Below are positions 32,575 to 45,246 of a DNA stretch of 64,000 nt, piece after piece. The translations under genes were made by a program, and so were the position numbers. The notes under the pieces were generated by a model, which had not been told where the DNA came from, did not search any database, and worked only from the letters and a program-made list of their open reading frames with translations. The first letter of the stretch is position 1; the number at the start of each line of letters is the position of its first letter. Source of the stretch: Mytilus galloprovincialis (Eukaryota; Mollusca; Bivalvia; Mytilida; Mytilidae). The DNA is taken from assembly GCF_965363235.1 (NCBI RefSeq), contig NC_134843.1, forward strand, positions 45,145,035 to 45,209,034, given 5' to 3'.

Positions 32575-35080
32575 GAAAAGATGAAACTAAGAGGTGAATG
32601 ATTGAAGTAGTTCTGTTCGTCGTAAGAAATACGAATGGCAAAATGTAAGTTAAATAATAAAATGTTTATTTAATGAAATATCGAAGGAAAATTTGTATGA
32701 TATATTCCTCGAGTTCATTTCCTACTGAAGAACTTTAGCAAGGTGCCACTTTATAGTCCGTACTCAGTTTTAAAAAGCTTAATTACCTTTTAAATAAAAC
32801 AGTCAGCTTTCGTTAACACATAAGTGCCATATTACGCTAGCTTATATATGTCATGATAGAGTCATTTTTGGCATCAATTTTCAGAATTTGGCATTTTTAC
32901 ATGAATAAGTATCTAACAGATATGGAAAATGCAGTTTAAAGCATTTCATTGTAGGTGTTTAACATAACTTTACATCAATTATTCCATTTTTTTTACAAGC
33001 TTTTTAGCACGCCAAGTAGTTTGTCTTCTAAGTATGATCAGCAGGCTTATATAGAAATATAAACTTTCATAAGAAAAATTTACCCTTTCAAGACCTAGTT
33101 TAACATCTTCATTTAAAGTTATCATCTCTTATGAAAACTGAGTTTGTGGGGATGAATAAAACGTTTACTACGTTTGTTTGTCAGTTTGCACGGTTAATAT
33201 ATATAAAAAAGTAGTATGCTTGCCAATGAAACAACTTTCCACAAGAGACAAAATGACATCACAGAAATTAACAACTAAACGGCCACAGTACGGCCTTCAA
33301 CAATGAGCAAAGCCCATACCGCATAGTCAGCTATAGAAGGCACCGAAATGATAAACGTAAAACATTCCGAATTTATGTACAAACAAACGATCGAAAAACT
33401 AACATGTATATAACACATTAACAAACGTCAACCACTGAAATAAAGGCTCCTCCTGACTTGGGACAGCCACATATATACAGAATGTGCGGCGGGTTTTAAC
33501 ATGTTAGCGGGATACCAACCCTCCCTCTAACCTGGGACAGTGGCGTAACAGAACAACATAAGAACGAACTATGAAAATCAGATGTAAAAGGCTTAACTCA
33601 TCAGATGGGTACAAATATAAATACATCTAACAAGAAAATAGAGTGGACGTGGGCGGGTACTTGTATATCCCAACAACAAAAAGACACTATAAGTACTGAT
33701 CTGAGAGTACTCGCAGTTACTGACAGCTAGTTCAAAGCCACTAACAACTAATATAAAAAAAAACATGCATCTAAGTTTTGCATTTAGGTAAAGATTGAAA
33801 CAAACTGTGAGTAAAAAAGAATGATTTACTATTATTGGATAGTAACGATTGTCCATGAAAAAAGAGTCATTTTCAATGCTCTTCAACTTTGTACTTGTTT
33901 GGATTTATAAATATTTTGATATGAGCGTCACTGATGAGTCTTATGTAGACGAAACAACCATCTGGCGTACTAAATTATAATCCTGGTACCTTTGATAACT
34001 ACTTGACCTAAATTAATTCTGGTTAAGGTACATTAAGATACAAAATATAATCAACTACATGTCATAGAAGAATACTATCTTTTAGATCGCACTTCTTTGA
34101 TAACAATGGACCTCGAAAAAAGATTCAAATTTGTGTTTAGGTCCAGATGATAGCAACAACACATAAAAGAGGAATGCTATTTGTTGCTGAGCACTTCTTT
34201 TATTTGATTTTAAGTCCACACAATTTATTTTGTAACAGAAGCACAAAAAAAACCGATACTCTTTATTATGTCAATATATAATTGTAATATAATTATATTA
34301 ATGGAAAACTTCTAGTTAAATGAGTATAACACTGTTTTCTTATATCTTTAATTGACATCAGAAATGATGGAGATCTGAAACAATAAATCAATTAATTTAT
34401 AACAATCATAAGGATGTTCCTCTACTAGTATTGTTTTACTGTGAATTCTTCTCGTTGTTGTTATTGGCGTTCTAATTCTCCTCACATACAAGCTTGTCTA
34501 TAGTCTGGGGATTTCTGTTATTTTTGCTACTATTTTTTTTTCCATATCCCATGTTAGCTATAGGATCAATGTAAAAGGTTGAAAATTTCATATCTGAATA
34601 TTTTTTTCGTTATCTTGAAAGTTACTTTTGACGACGGATCTTGATTGTTTCTGTGGGGCTTCTTTCTCATGGATATGGATCACTCACGGAAAAAAAATGG
34701 AAAATTGTCGAAACTAATTTGACTTTTATGTATAGCATAGTCCGAATTATATTCTTAAAAGAATTTAAATTCACAAACTTGTTATTTTGCACTAAACATT
34801 GCTGTGACATGCCTTTTTAAAATATGATTGAAAATCGTAAATGTTTAAGTAAAATTCTATTTGCAATTGCTGATCCACATTGATAAAAAAAAAAAAATGC
34901 AAGGAACAGTATACTTCTGACAGATATTTGGTTCTCCTTGAAAAATACTGGGTCATAACATATCTTAATCTTAATTACAATCTCGAGTAATCTGAATATA
35001 TTTATTCAGAAATGCACAATATATGTGTATAAATCTACATGTTTTAATACGACTGCAAGAAAAAATGAAAAAAAAAAATG
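32575..35080. other. Spacer of the giant inverted repeat; repeats, no gene
   Basis: Contains inverted dispersed mussel repeats at 33205-33600 and 33875-34005 (tgatgagtcttatgtagacg). The remainder is AT-rich. Reverse frames such as 33593-33886 cover repeats. No gene is seen. Confidence 0.55.
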
Positions 35081-35082
35081 GT

Positions 35083-35975
35083 CGTATATTGCTATCACGT
35101 CGACGTCGTCAGCGTCGCCGAAGACAGATGTTTTCCGGATAATAACTTTTGTTTAAGTAAATAGAAATCAATCAAATTTTAACACAAGGTTTATAACCAC
35201 TAAAGAAAGGTTGGGATTGATTTTTTTTGGGGGGAAGGGGGGTATGGTCTTAACTGTTTAGGAATTAGGAGCCAAAAAGGGGGTCGAAATAAACATTTTT
35301 GTAGTTTCCAGTCATAAGTGTATGAATCTCTCTGAAATTATACCACAAGTTTCCAAACTACAAAAGGGATGGATATGATTTGCTCGGAGGGGTAGGTTGG
35401 GGGGGGGGGGGGGAGGTGTTATGGCTCCAACCGTTTAGGAATTAGAGGCAAAAAAGAGGGAAAAACAAGGGTTTCTTGGTTAATGGTCAATTAAGACAAT
35501 TTGAAACCAGTGTAAGGAAGGTAATCCAAATATATTAAGGTAATCCAGACATGTTTGATTACCTCCTTTACACTGCTTTAAAATTATGTGTAAAGATTTT
35601 TTTCCCCATATCAGATTTCAGAAATGAAAAAGAAAAAAGTGGGGGATACATTTTTCTTTTCTTGAGGTTGGGGTCAGTATGCAACAGCATAGTATATTGC
35701 ACAAAACAACAAAAAAAGGAGGGTATTTTTTTCATTTTTGGAGGGGGTTGGGCAATTCGCAACAGCGTAGTGCAAAAGCAAAAAATTAAGTATAAATTCA
35801 AATTATATAACCAATTTCTAGTTCTTTGACTACAGTTATTCTGTGTCAGAAACCTATAATGTGTCAAATATTTAATTACATTCCAAATTCAGACCTGAAT
35901 CAAGCGTGAATAGTGTGTCCATTTTTGTCCGAACGGTTCAGGGTTGGACATCTGCGGTCGTATCCAACTGCGTTC
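35083..35975 (+). repeat. Mussel repeat family with ggtcgtat ends
   Basis: It begins ggtcgtatattgct, includes gaaaggttgggattgatttt units (near 35207), and ends with ctgcggtcgtatccaactgc near 35955-35974. The same family, larger, is at 54711-59092, with a fragment at 63395-63655. A G run of about 16 at 35400 could form a quadruplex. Confidence 0.65.
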
Positions 35976-36102
35976 GGCGAAGCAATTTAATAAAGACTTA
36001 AATATAATTTTATATACATATGGTGAAACTGATTCTCAAAATAAGTTTAAACTGCCCTGGTGTGGAATAAATTTGTGTTAAATTGATCATACTTCTTAAT
36101 TT

Positions 36103-37760
36103 ACTTATTTCAATCAGTTTTAAATATTGTATACTGCCTTAATGATAACATCTATCTATAATACTAAAATTACGAGGTCCAATTTGTCAGCCGTCATCGG
36201 GAAAAAACGACAAATCAAAGAATTCAACTTTATATATAGCTAATAAAGGACAATGGTGTAGATTAAAAATTACACCACTCCAGACCCTTTTGTTTTCCAC
36301 ATAATTAATATTGCCAATAATTAACAAGTTCCGTGTCGATTCCGATATCGATACCAATAGTATATTAACCTGTTACCTATAATCTTATCTGTACGTTCCT
36401 CATCTGACAGGTGCACCACCAAACGGTGTATTTAGGATTTTGCTATATACACGGATCATAATCACAGGGCACTACTAAATTTATTCAATCATTGTCAAAT
36501 TGTTCACTATTGTAGTATTTTAATCAGTGAGACTTTCTAAGATAACAATACGAATACTAACAATCTGGACATAAAATGAAGCGTATATGTAAGGAACAGT
36601 TTTCAATCTGTTAGCGGGCATGACGCAAAACAGCGAATCAAAGAATTCAACTTTATTTAAAACTAATATAGGACAATGATGTTAATTAAAAAATACTTCA
36701 TTCCAGGAACTTTTGTTTTCCTAATAATGTATATTATCAATAATTGACAAGTTCCAGGTCGACGGGTTCACACAGAAAGAGTTTGAAAGCAGAGAACACT
36801 GTGTATCTTATAATCGGCATTACTTTATAAGATGACAAAACAAACACTGAAATAAGTCTTACACATAGTTATATACTTTACTGTGTCACTGTGACTCAGT
36901 CACGGACCCGCGATTTCACGGGTGTGTTCTAGTAATACTAAAATTACGAGGTCCAATTTGTCAGCCGTCATCACGTAAAAACGATGAATCAAAGAATTCA
37001 ACTTTATATATAACTAATATAGTACAATGGTGTTGATTAAAAATTACACCACTCTAGGCCCATTTGTTTTCCACGTAATTAATATTGCCAATAATTATGA
37101 AGTTCCGGATCGAGTCCGACACCGATACCAATAGTATATTCACCTGTTACCTATTACCTTATCTGTACGTTCCGCATCAGACAGGCGCACCACCAAACAG
37201 TGTATTTAGAATTTTGCTGTATACTGTTGAGTAAAAAATATTCCATTCCAGGCCCTTTTGTTTTCCAAATTATTAATATTACCAATAATTGATAGGTCCC
37301 AGGTCGACGGGTTCAAACAGAAAGATTTTGAAAGCAGAGAAAACTGTGCACCTTATACATGTTATAATCGGCATGACTTTATCAGATGACAATACCAATA
37401 CTAAAATAAGGCATACGCATAGTTATATATCAGTCACGGACCCGCGATATCACGGGTGTGTTCTAGTATATAATAATAACTGTTGAAATTTGTTTGCTAG
37501 GCATTAATTTACCGTAACTTACCAATTATGGATTCGGTAATTTCCGCAAAAAAACGAAGTTTATCGAATGATCTCATCATACATCAATCTCATCATACAA
37601 CAAAAAACGTATAATGTTGTGATCACTTCATATAATGTTGTGAGCATTTCATATAATGTTTTGACCACTTCATATAATGTTGTGACCACTGCATATAATG
37701 TTTGGACCACTGCGTATAATGTTGTGAGCACTTAATATAATGTTGTGAGCACTGCATGTA
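36103..37760. repeat. Right arm of the giant inverted repeat, split by Helitrons
   Basis: The segment 36103-36150 (cttatttcaatcagttttaa, actgcctt, gataaca) is continued at 37467-37760 (aactgttgaaatttg, ccaattatggattcgg, then seven 21-bp minisatellite units). Its mirror, the left arm at 32138-32574, is uninterrupted at the matching point. Confidence 0.85.
36151..37466 (+). mobile_element. Tandem pair of non-autonomous Helitrons
   Basis: The element starts TCTATCTATAATACTAAAAT after host A (36150). The first copy ends ttCTAG at 36932 after a hairpin (acccgcga...tcacgggt). A second copy, starting at TAATACTAAAATTACG, runs 36933-37466 with the same hairpin and CTAG, followed by host T. 5'-TC, 3' hairpin plus CTAG, and insertion between A and T without target duplication are the Helitron hallmarks. 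No Rep/helicase ORF is present. The copies are 782 and 534 bp; the second lacks internal sequence. Confidence 0.9.
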
Positions 37761-37786
37761 TATATATCATTCTATTCTACTATTCT

Positions 37787-39673
37787 AACAAGAGGCTCTC
37801 AAGAGCCTGAATCGCTCACCTGAATTTTTTTGGTTTAATCTCTCATCAATGATTATTTTGGCTTTTCAATTTATTTAAATGTTCTTTGAATCGTCCTATT
37901 TTCTTCAAAAGCAAAAAAAAATCATTTTCTCCTATGTTCTATTTTAGCCATAGGAGCTATGTTTCTTGACATACAAGGAAATGAAATATAAAATTTATAC
38001 TAGATACTCTGAAACTCTGAAACTCATTTAGCCTAAGTTTGGCTGAAATTGATACAGCAGTTTCATAAGAGAAGATTTTTTAAAGTAAGTCAACATGATG
38101 AACAAATTGTGAAAAAAGTCTTTAAAGGGCAATAACTCCTAAAGAGGTCAATTGACAATTTTGGTCAAATTGACTTATTTGTAGATCTTACTTTGCTGAT
38201 CATATTTGCTGTTTACAGTTTATCTTTATCTATAATAATATTCAAGATAATGACCAAAAACTGCAAAATTTCCTTAAAATTACCAATTAAGTGGCAGCAA
38301 CCCAACAATTGGATGTTTGATTCATCTGAAAATTTCAGGGCTGATAGATATTGACCTAATGAACATTTTTACTCCATGTCAGATTTGCTCTTAATGCTTT
38401 CGTTTTTGAGATATAGGCCAAAAACTGCATTTGACCCCTATGTTCTATTTTAAGTAACGGCGGCCATGTTTTTTGACGGATCAAAAATCAAAGCACACAC
38501 TTTGTGCAGGATAATCTAAGGAACAACCATGCTAAGTTTTAACCAAATCCATTCAGTAGTTTCAGAGGAGAAGATTTTTTAAAGTTAGCAAATATGATGA
38601 ACAAATTGTGAAAAATTGTCATTAAAGGACAATAACCCCTTAAGGGGTCAATTGACAATTTTGGTCATATTAACTTATTTGTAGATCTTACTTTGCTGAT
38701 CTTTTTTGCTGTTTACAGTTTATCTTTATCTATAATAATATTCAAGATAATGACCAAAAACTGCAAAATTTCCTTAAAATTACCAATTAAGTGGCAGCAA
38801 CCCAACAATTGGATGTTTGATTCATCTGAAAATTTCAGGGCTGATAGATATTGACCTAATGAACATTTTTACCCCATGTCAGATTTGCTCTTAATGCTTT
38901 CGTTTTTGAGATATAAGCCAAAAACTGCATTTGACCCCTATGTTCTATTTTAAGTAACGGCGGCCATGTTTTTTGACGGATCAAAAATCAAAGCACACAC
39001 TTTGTGCAGGATAATCTAAGGAACAACCATGCTAAGTTTTAACCAAATCCATTCAGTAGTTTCAGAGGAGAAGATTTTTTAAAGTTAGCAAATATGATGA
39101 ACAAATTGTGAAAAATTGTCATTAAAGGACAATAACCCCTTAAGGGGTCAATTGACAATTTTGGTCATATTAACTTATTTGTAGATCTTACTTTGCTGAT
39201 CTTTTTTGCTGTTTACAGTTTATCTTTATCTATAATAATATTCAAGATAATGACCAAAAACTGCAAAATTTCCTTAAAATTACCAATTAAGTGGCAGCAA
39301 CCCAACAATGGTTTGTTTGATTCATCTGAAAATTTCAGGGCTGATAGATCTTGACCTAATGAACATTTTTACCCCATGTCAAATTTGCTCTAAATGCTTT
39401 CGTTTTTGAGATATAAGCCAAAAACTGCATTTGACCCCTATGTTCTATTTTAAGTAACGGCGGCCATGTTTTTTGACGGATCAAAAATCGAAGCGCACAT
39501 TTAGTGCAGGATATACTAAGGAACAATCATGTTAAGTTTCATTCAAATCCATTCAGTAGTTTCAGAGGAGAAGATGTTTGAAAAATTGTTAACGACGACA
39601 GACGACGACGACGACGACGACGGACGCCAAGTGATGAGAAAAGCTCACATGGCCTTTTAGGCCAGGTGAGCTA
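37787..39673 (+). mobile_element. Repeat-rich element with ~500-bp internal tandem units, copy 1
   Basis: It begins aacaagaggctctcaagagc (a short palindrome), followed by cgctcacctg, and ends with a hairpin-forming ggccttttaggcc then aggtgagcta. Inside, blocks such as gatgaacaaattgtgaaaa recur near 38098, 38597 and 39099 (period ~501). A (GAC)n stretch precedes the end. The same element is at 57058-58899 inverted. No ORF. The end hairpin and tail recall a Helitron, but the start does not fit well, so the class is open. Confidence 0.75.
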
Positions 39674-39675
39674 AT

Positions 39676-39847
39676 AATAGTGCGTTGCAAGTGTATGGTG
39701 GACACTCTTCTGTAAAAAAAAACCCCGATTTTTCTTAAAGATTGGATATGAGCAGCCATTCAATTTTTCCCGCAAAAACAATTACAGAGTTACCAGTCCT
39801 TGCCGGGAGTGTCGCAAAACATTCTCGAGACAGTTCTTCCGCAAGCT
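39676..39847 (+). repeat. Dispersed repeat, continuation of 37760-37786 across the insertion
   Basis: The text agtgcgttgcaagtgtatgg through ttcttccgcaag is related to 46450-46645. There, the sequence equivalent to 37765-37786 and this block is continuous, providing an empty-site relative for the element at 37787-39673. Confidence 0.6.
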
Positions 39848-39965
39848 TTAAGGTGTCAGACCACCAATTAAATATCCCTAACTGTTCAACCAAATTTAGC
39901 AATTTTCACAGCTTACTAAATATTTTACCTTAAGTTTAACTTCATAGAAACCAGGTATATCCTGC

Positions 39966-40616
39966 GTCATGTCTCATGTTTCACATTCATTTATTTTCCG
40001 GAAAGAAACCGGACTTATTTTTTGTATTACAATTTTCATAAACTTCCGTCAAGTCACGTTAATTTTCTCTTGGACAATCCTTCTGATGCCACGATGTAAG
40101 TCACTTATACTTACCTTTTTTATGTATATATAGTGTTTAAACACATTCATTTTGATAGACTGCAATTGTTTTTATAAGTTTTTGACGATGCAAACAATTT
40201 TTGATAACCACATGCGAATTCGAAATCACTGTGAGCAAAGTGTGAATCGATAATATGTTTTCAGTTGGAATATGGTCAGAAATGTCACCGTGTGTAAACT
40301 TGACAGTAGATAAATTGCTTTTTTGCGAATAAGTTGATACTTTGAATATATGAAGTTTGTATACTGAATACTTATTTTGAAATATGTTTCCATTAGAGGT
40401 ACACACACTACATTTTCTATTATTTGATACTATTTTTGTTGATTTGTCTGAAATGTTACATTAGCTGTTTTTATATCGATTGTCTTTGTTTTATTGTAGC
40501 TTTTCACCATATAGATGTGCAACGGAATAAATACTATCTCACAGTATTGACTTTGATTTGTTAGTCCCTAACGATTTAGCACATAGGTTTAGCTGGACTG
40601 CGTCTAGGCAGTCACA
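39966..40616 (+). repeat. 5' LTR of the BEL/Pao element
   Basis: 651 bp. The first base is C where the 3' LTR has the expected TG, so the terminal dinucleotide has mutated; it ends in CA. By eye it differs from the 3' LTR by about four substitutions and three small indels (1, 2 and 4 bp). It contains a TATA-like tatatatag near 40124 and AATAAA at 40526-40531. Confidence 0.9.
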
Positions 40617-40638
40617 GTGAAAAGATCCATTAATCAGC

Positions 40639-43600
40639 ATGGATACAGCAGAAACTGTTGATGATTTAAAACAGAGAGAACATACAATGACGGAAAAAGG
40701 ACTTGAGTTGTTTCACACAACACTGGATAAACACATAAAAACTTTAAAACGTGTTTCAAGTAAGATAGACGAACACTGTGTTAAAATTACTTCTGGACAA
40801 ATGGACCATGATACGTTAGAATTACTCAAACTATCATTAGAAAAATACATTAAAAAGTCTGATGATTATATCAGTTTTCTTACACATACGAAAACAGCTG
40901 AAGCGACAAGTGAACTAGAAGAACACACGAAATTTAGGGAAGACTTTGTCTACAAAGTGGAAGGACTTATCCGATCAAGTATTGCTGAGACAACAGGATT
41001 TCAGCCGAAATCTACACTCAAAGAACCTTCTGTTAAATCTCACAAGAAAACTTCAAAGAAATCATTATCCAAAGCTTCTCTTAGATTAAGTAACAGTTCA
41101 GTACTGCGACAAAAGGCAAAGATTTCTGCAGAAACTGCACGTAAGAAACTAGAATTTGCACAAGAAGAATCAGACTTGCTGACGCAAAAGGCAGAATATG
41201 AAGCTACATGCATTATTGAAAAGGCCAAACTCGCGGCTAAAGAGAAAGGTTTATCAGCTAGAAAAGAGGCAGCTGTTGCTATGGCCGAGTTAAATGCAAT
41301 TGAAGAAGATGAAACTGAGTCAGAATCTAGTGACAATGGATCAGAAATTGTAAAAATCCAATTAACGAAAAGGTATGTTGAAGACCAAAATAAAATTCTG
41401 AGTAAAGAGAATGACAAAGAGAAATATATTTCAAAGCCGTCTCAACTTGATCCTTCTGTTCCTAGTTTTAAACCTAGCAATCTGCTTACAACAAAAGAGA
41501 CTGGTCAGATTATTAAGCATGTTAAGCAAGAAGATGTTAACAACAATTTCGCTATGTTTCTGATGAAAAAGGATTTACTTTCATCGAGAATACATAAATT
41601 CGATGATTGCCCAGAAAACTATGTCTCGTGGAAGGACACATTTAAATGTGTTGTACATGAAATTGGCGCCACCGCCACCGAGGAATTGGACCTTTTGTTA
41701 CAGTATACAGGTGTAAACTCAAGGAAAAAAGTGGTAAGCATCAAAGTAGCTAACGCAGGTTATCCAACAAGCGCACTCGAACGTGCGTGGAATCGTTTGG
41801 ACAGTCGTTATGGATCACCCGAGAAAGTAGAAACTGCGTTAAAAATGAAGTTAAGTTCTATGCCGAAAATCACTTACAAGGACAAAAACAAACTATATGA
41901 ACTCTCAGATGTTCTGGCTGAGATTCAAGCAGTAAAGGAAAAACCTGAATATTCTGCACTGCTGAGTTTTTATGATACATCTATGGGTGTTAATCCGACA
42001 ATTTCAAAGTTACCAGCAGGATTACAAAGTAAATGGCGTGATCGTGCAGCCTCTTACAAAAGAAAACATTGTGTCATTTTTCCACCTTTTACCTTCTTTT
42101 GTGACTTTGTTCTTGAAATGGCAGAAGTAATGAATGACCCTAGTTTTGACTTTGAATTTAGTGGAATGTCTCATGAACCTAGAACCAATTATCGTAATGT
42201 TTCAGTAGCAAAAACGGAAATTGATAACAACACTAACACTCCTAAATGTATCATTCACAATGCGAATCATTCTCTTGATGACTGTCGTGTATTTCGACAC
42301 AAGACACAGGATGAAAGAAAATCACTTTTGAAACAGCACGGTATCTGTTTTAGATGTTGTGTTTCAAAGCATCTCAGGAAAGACTGTCATGAAAACGTCA
42401 AGTGTTCGGAATGTAAAGGAACTTCACATACTACCGCTATGCATGTCTTCAAAATTGAATCTCAAGATGGAATTAAATCAAAGCCAGAAGCAAGTGTCTC
42501 AAAGTATGGCGAGGAGAACTCCCCAAAGGAGGAAGTTAATTCAAAATGCACCGAAGTTTGCAAAGGCGGCGTAGATAAATCATGTGCAAAAATTGTATTA
42601 TTAGACATATTACACGCACAGAAACCAAACTCACGCATGCGTATATACGCGATTATAGATGAACAAAGCAATTCTTCACTTGTGCATGGAGACATACTTG
42701 ATTACTTTGGCATCGAAGCAGAGTCGAGACAATATTCATTAAGTAGTTGTAGCGGTACAGTTATGATGAACGGCAGACGGGCAAGTGGTTTTGTTGTGCA
42801 ATCTCTAGATGGACAGAATCTTGAGCTTCCTACTCTCATTGAGTGTGACATGATACCGAATAATCGAAATGAGATACCTACCTGTGACGTAGCTGCTAAT
42901 TACCAACACCTTGCTTCCATTGCTCAATTCATACCTCCTCTTGATGCTGAGGCGAAAATATTACTTCTTATTGGTAGAGATTTGATGCAAGCGCACCACG
43001 TATTGGATCAAAAGATTGGCAAGCCATATCAGCCATACGCACAAAGATTAAAATTAGGATGGATTATTGTCAGTGAATCGTGCTTGGACGGTGTTCACAT
43101 TCCGAAAGATGCAAGCGTTTTGAAAACTTTCATAGATGTTAATGGAAAGTCTTCAGTGCTAGAACCTTGTAGTAGTAAATTTAATGTTTCTGATTGTGAA
43201 CAAGACACACACCTGTTCAAGACCACGAAAGATGACGACAAACCGAGTTTATCGATAGAAGATCGAAGCTTTTTAGAACTGATGGACACTGAAATGAAAA
43301 GAGACGACAACAGTCATAATTGGATAGCACCGCTTCCCTTCAAACCTAATCGTAAACAGTTACCCAACAACTGCACACAAGCCTTGCATAGGGCCAGGAG
43401 CTTTGACGCAACTCTTAGGAAGAATCCCGTTAAGAGACAGCACGTTAATGAATTCATGACAGCTCTGTTTGAAAATGGGCATGCAGAACGTGCTCCAGTA
43501 CTAGAACCAAATAGTGAATGTTGGTACCTACCTTTATTCGGGATCTACAATCCACAGAAAAAGGACCGTATAGGAATCGTATTCGACTCATCAGCTAAGT

Positions 43601-44340
43601 TTCAGGGACTATCCCTTAATGATGTTTTAATGACTGGTCCTAATCTAACTAACAATTTGCTTGGTGTGCTCATCAGATTTAGGACGGAGAAAGTTGCTGT
43701 GATAGCTGACCTGCAACAAATGTTTTATAGTTTCTATGCGAGTAGTAACCACAGAGATTACTCACGTTTCGTCTTGCATGAGAATAATGACCTCACAAAA
43801 GAACTTGTGAATTTTATAATGAAGGTGCACCACGTCTTTGGCAACAGCCCAAGTCCTGCCGTGGCTACCTGTGGTTTACAGAAAACTGCCGATATTACTG
43901 GTGAAATGTCAGGTATGGATGTCAAGAAATACATTTATCGTAACTTCTATGTTGATGACGCACTGTCATCACACAGTACGAGTGAAGAAGCATTTAGTTT
44001 GTTCAAAAGAGCTCAGTCAGCTCTACCATGTCTACTAGAAGAAGGAAATTTACGGCTACACAAAATTTGCTCTAATTCAAGTAAAGTTTTGTCGGCATTT
44101 GAGAAGGATTACTTAGCAAAGAACCTCTTCGAGAAGCAGTTGAAAGGTATTCAGCATCTCGCAAATCAGTTCTGGCACCGATGGAAATCTAAATTTCAGC
44201 CGGACCGTAAAACGTACAAGAAGGTGATGTTGTTCTCATGTGCGATAAATCTCTACACAGGAATGAATGGCCAGTGGGAATCATTATTAAAACACACACA
44301 AGCGATGACAACCGTGTGCGCGAGGTCGATGTTCGTTTAG
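40639..44340 (+). pseudogene. BEL/Pao gag-protease-RT polyprotein, deletion and frameshift derivative
   Basis: A 1,233-codon frame starting 22 nt after the 5' LTR. In order: a coiled, charged N-terminal region (1-250); the gag-related domain characteristic of Pao elements (about 305-505); zinc knuckles CFRCCVSKHLRKDC and CSECKGTSH (570-597); an aspartic protease with IIDEQSNSS (672-680); and a reverse transcriptase with ADLQQMF (motif A, 1023-1029) and YVDD (motif C, 1104-1107). Near residue 1161 the RT jumps to sequence that normally follows the integrase, so the rest of RT, RNase H and integrase are deleted. Shortly after, near 44206-44213, a one-base frameshift leaves the last C-terminal segment in another frame, where it runs to a stop at 44400-44402. 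No envelope-like frame. No clear primer-binding site was recognised in the 22 nt. Confidence 0.92.
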
Positions 44341-44589
44341 GAAAAGACAGGAAAACATTCACCAGACCCGTGAACGAGTTGATTGTGCTTCTACCAAACT
44401 AAAAAAAAAAAAATATGTAGTTTCAATTTGCTTCTACCAAACTAACAATATGTAGTTTCAATGTGCTCTTACCAGACTAACAATATGTAGTTTCAATGGA
44501 CAATTTGATTTATTGATATTTGATTTGTGTATTACTATATGACTAGATAAATTTTAGACTCCGTCATTATAATGTGATATAGATAATAT

Positions 44590-44600
44590 CAGGCGAGGAG
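44590..44600 (+). other. Polypurine tract of the BEL/Pao element
   Basis: The purine-rich aggcgaggag directly precedes the TG of the 3' LTR at 44601, the position expected for the plus-strand primer. Confidence 0.6.
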
Positions 44601-45246
44601 TGTCATGTCTCATGTTTCACATTCATTTATTTTCCGGAAAGAAACCGGACTTATTTTTTGTATTACAATTTTCATAAACTTCCGTCAAGTCACGTTAATT
44701 TTCTCTTGGACAATCCTTCTGATGCCACGATGTAAATCACTTATACTTACCTTTTTTATGTATATATAGTGTAAACACATTCATTTTGATAGACTGCAAT
44801 TGTTTTTATAAGTTTTTGACGATGCAAACAATTTTTGATAACCACATGCGAATTCGAAATCACTGTGAGCAAAGTGTGAATCGATAATATGTTTTCAGTT
44901 GGAATATGGTCAGAAATGTCACTGTGTGTAAACTTGACAGTAGATAAATTGCTTTTTTGCGAATAAGTTGATACTTTGAATATATGAAGTTTGTATACTG
45001 AATTCTTATTTTGAAATATGTTTCCATTAGAGGTACACTACATTTTCTATTATTTGATACTATTTTTGTTGATTTGTCTGAAATGTTACATTAGCTGTTT
45101 TTATATCGATTGTCTTTGTTTTATTGTAGCTTTTCACCATATAGATGTGCAACGGAATAAATACTATCTCACAGTATTGACTTTGATTTGTTAGTCCCTA
45201 ACGATTTAGCACATAGGTTTAGCTGGACTGCGTCTAGGCAGTCACA
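44601..45246 (+). repeat. 3' LTR of the BEL/Pao element
   Basis: 646 bp, starting TGTCATG and ending GTCACA, with the TCCTG target duplication immediately after. It is nearly identical to the 5' LTR. Confidence 0.92.

Larger units (their letters stand above)
39966..45246 (+). mobile_element. BEL/Pao LTR retrotransposon, internally deleted
   Basis: Two near-identical LTRs bound a gag-protease-RT frame, and a 5-bp duplication TCCTG lies at 39961-39965 and 45247-45251. The 5.3-kb length is shorter than the family's usual because the RNase H and integrase regions are missing. The element sits inside the TTAA-flanked MITE. Probably not able to transpose alone. Confidence 0.92.

Noticed and set aside
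41040..41417. 125-codon minus-strand ORF
   Set aside because: It is antisense to the gag region of the BEL/Pao element and serine-rich by composition only.
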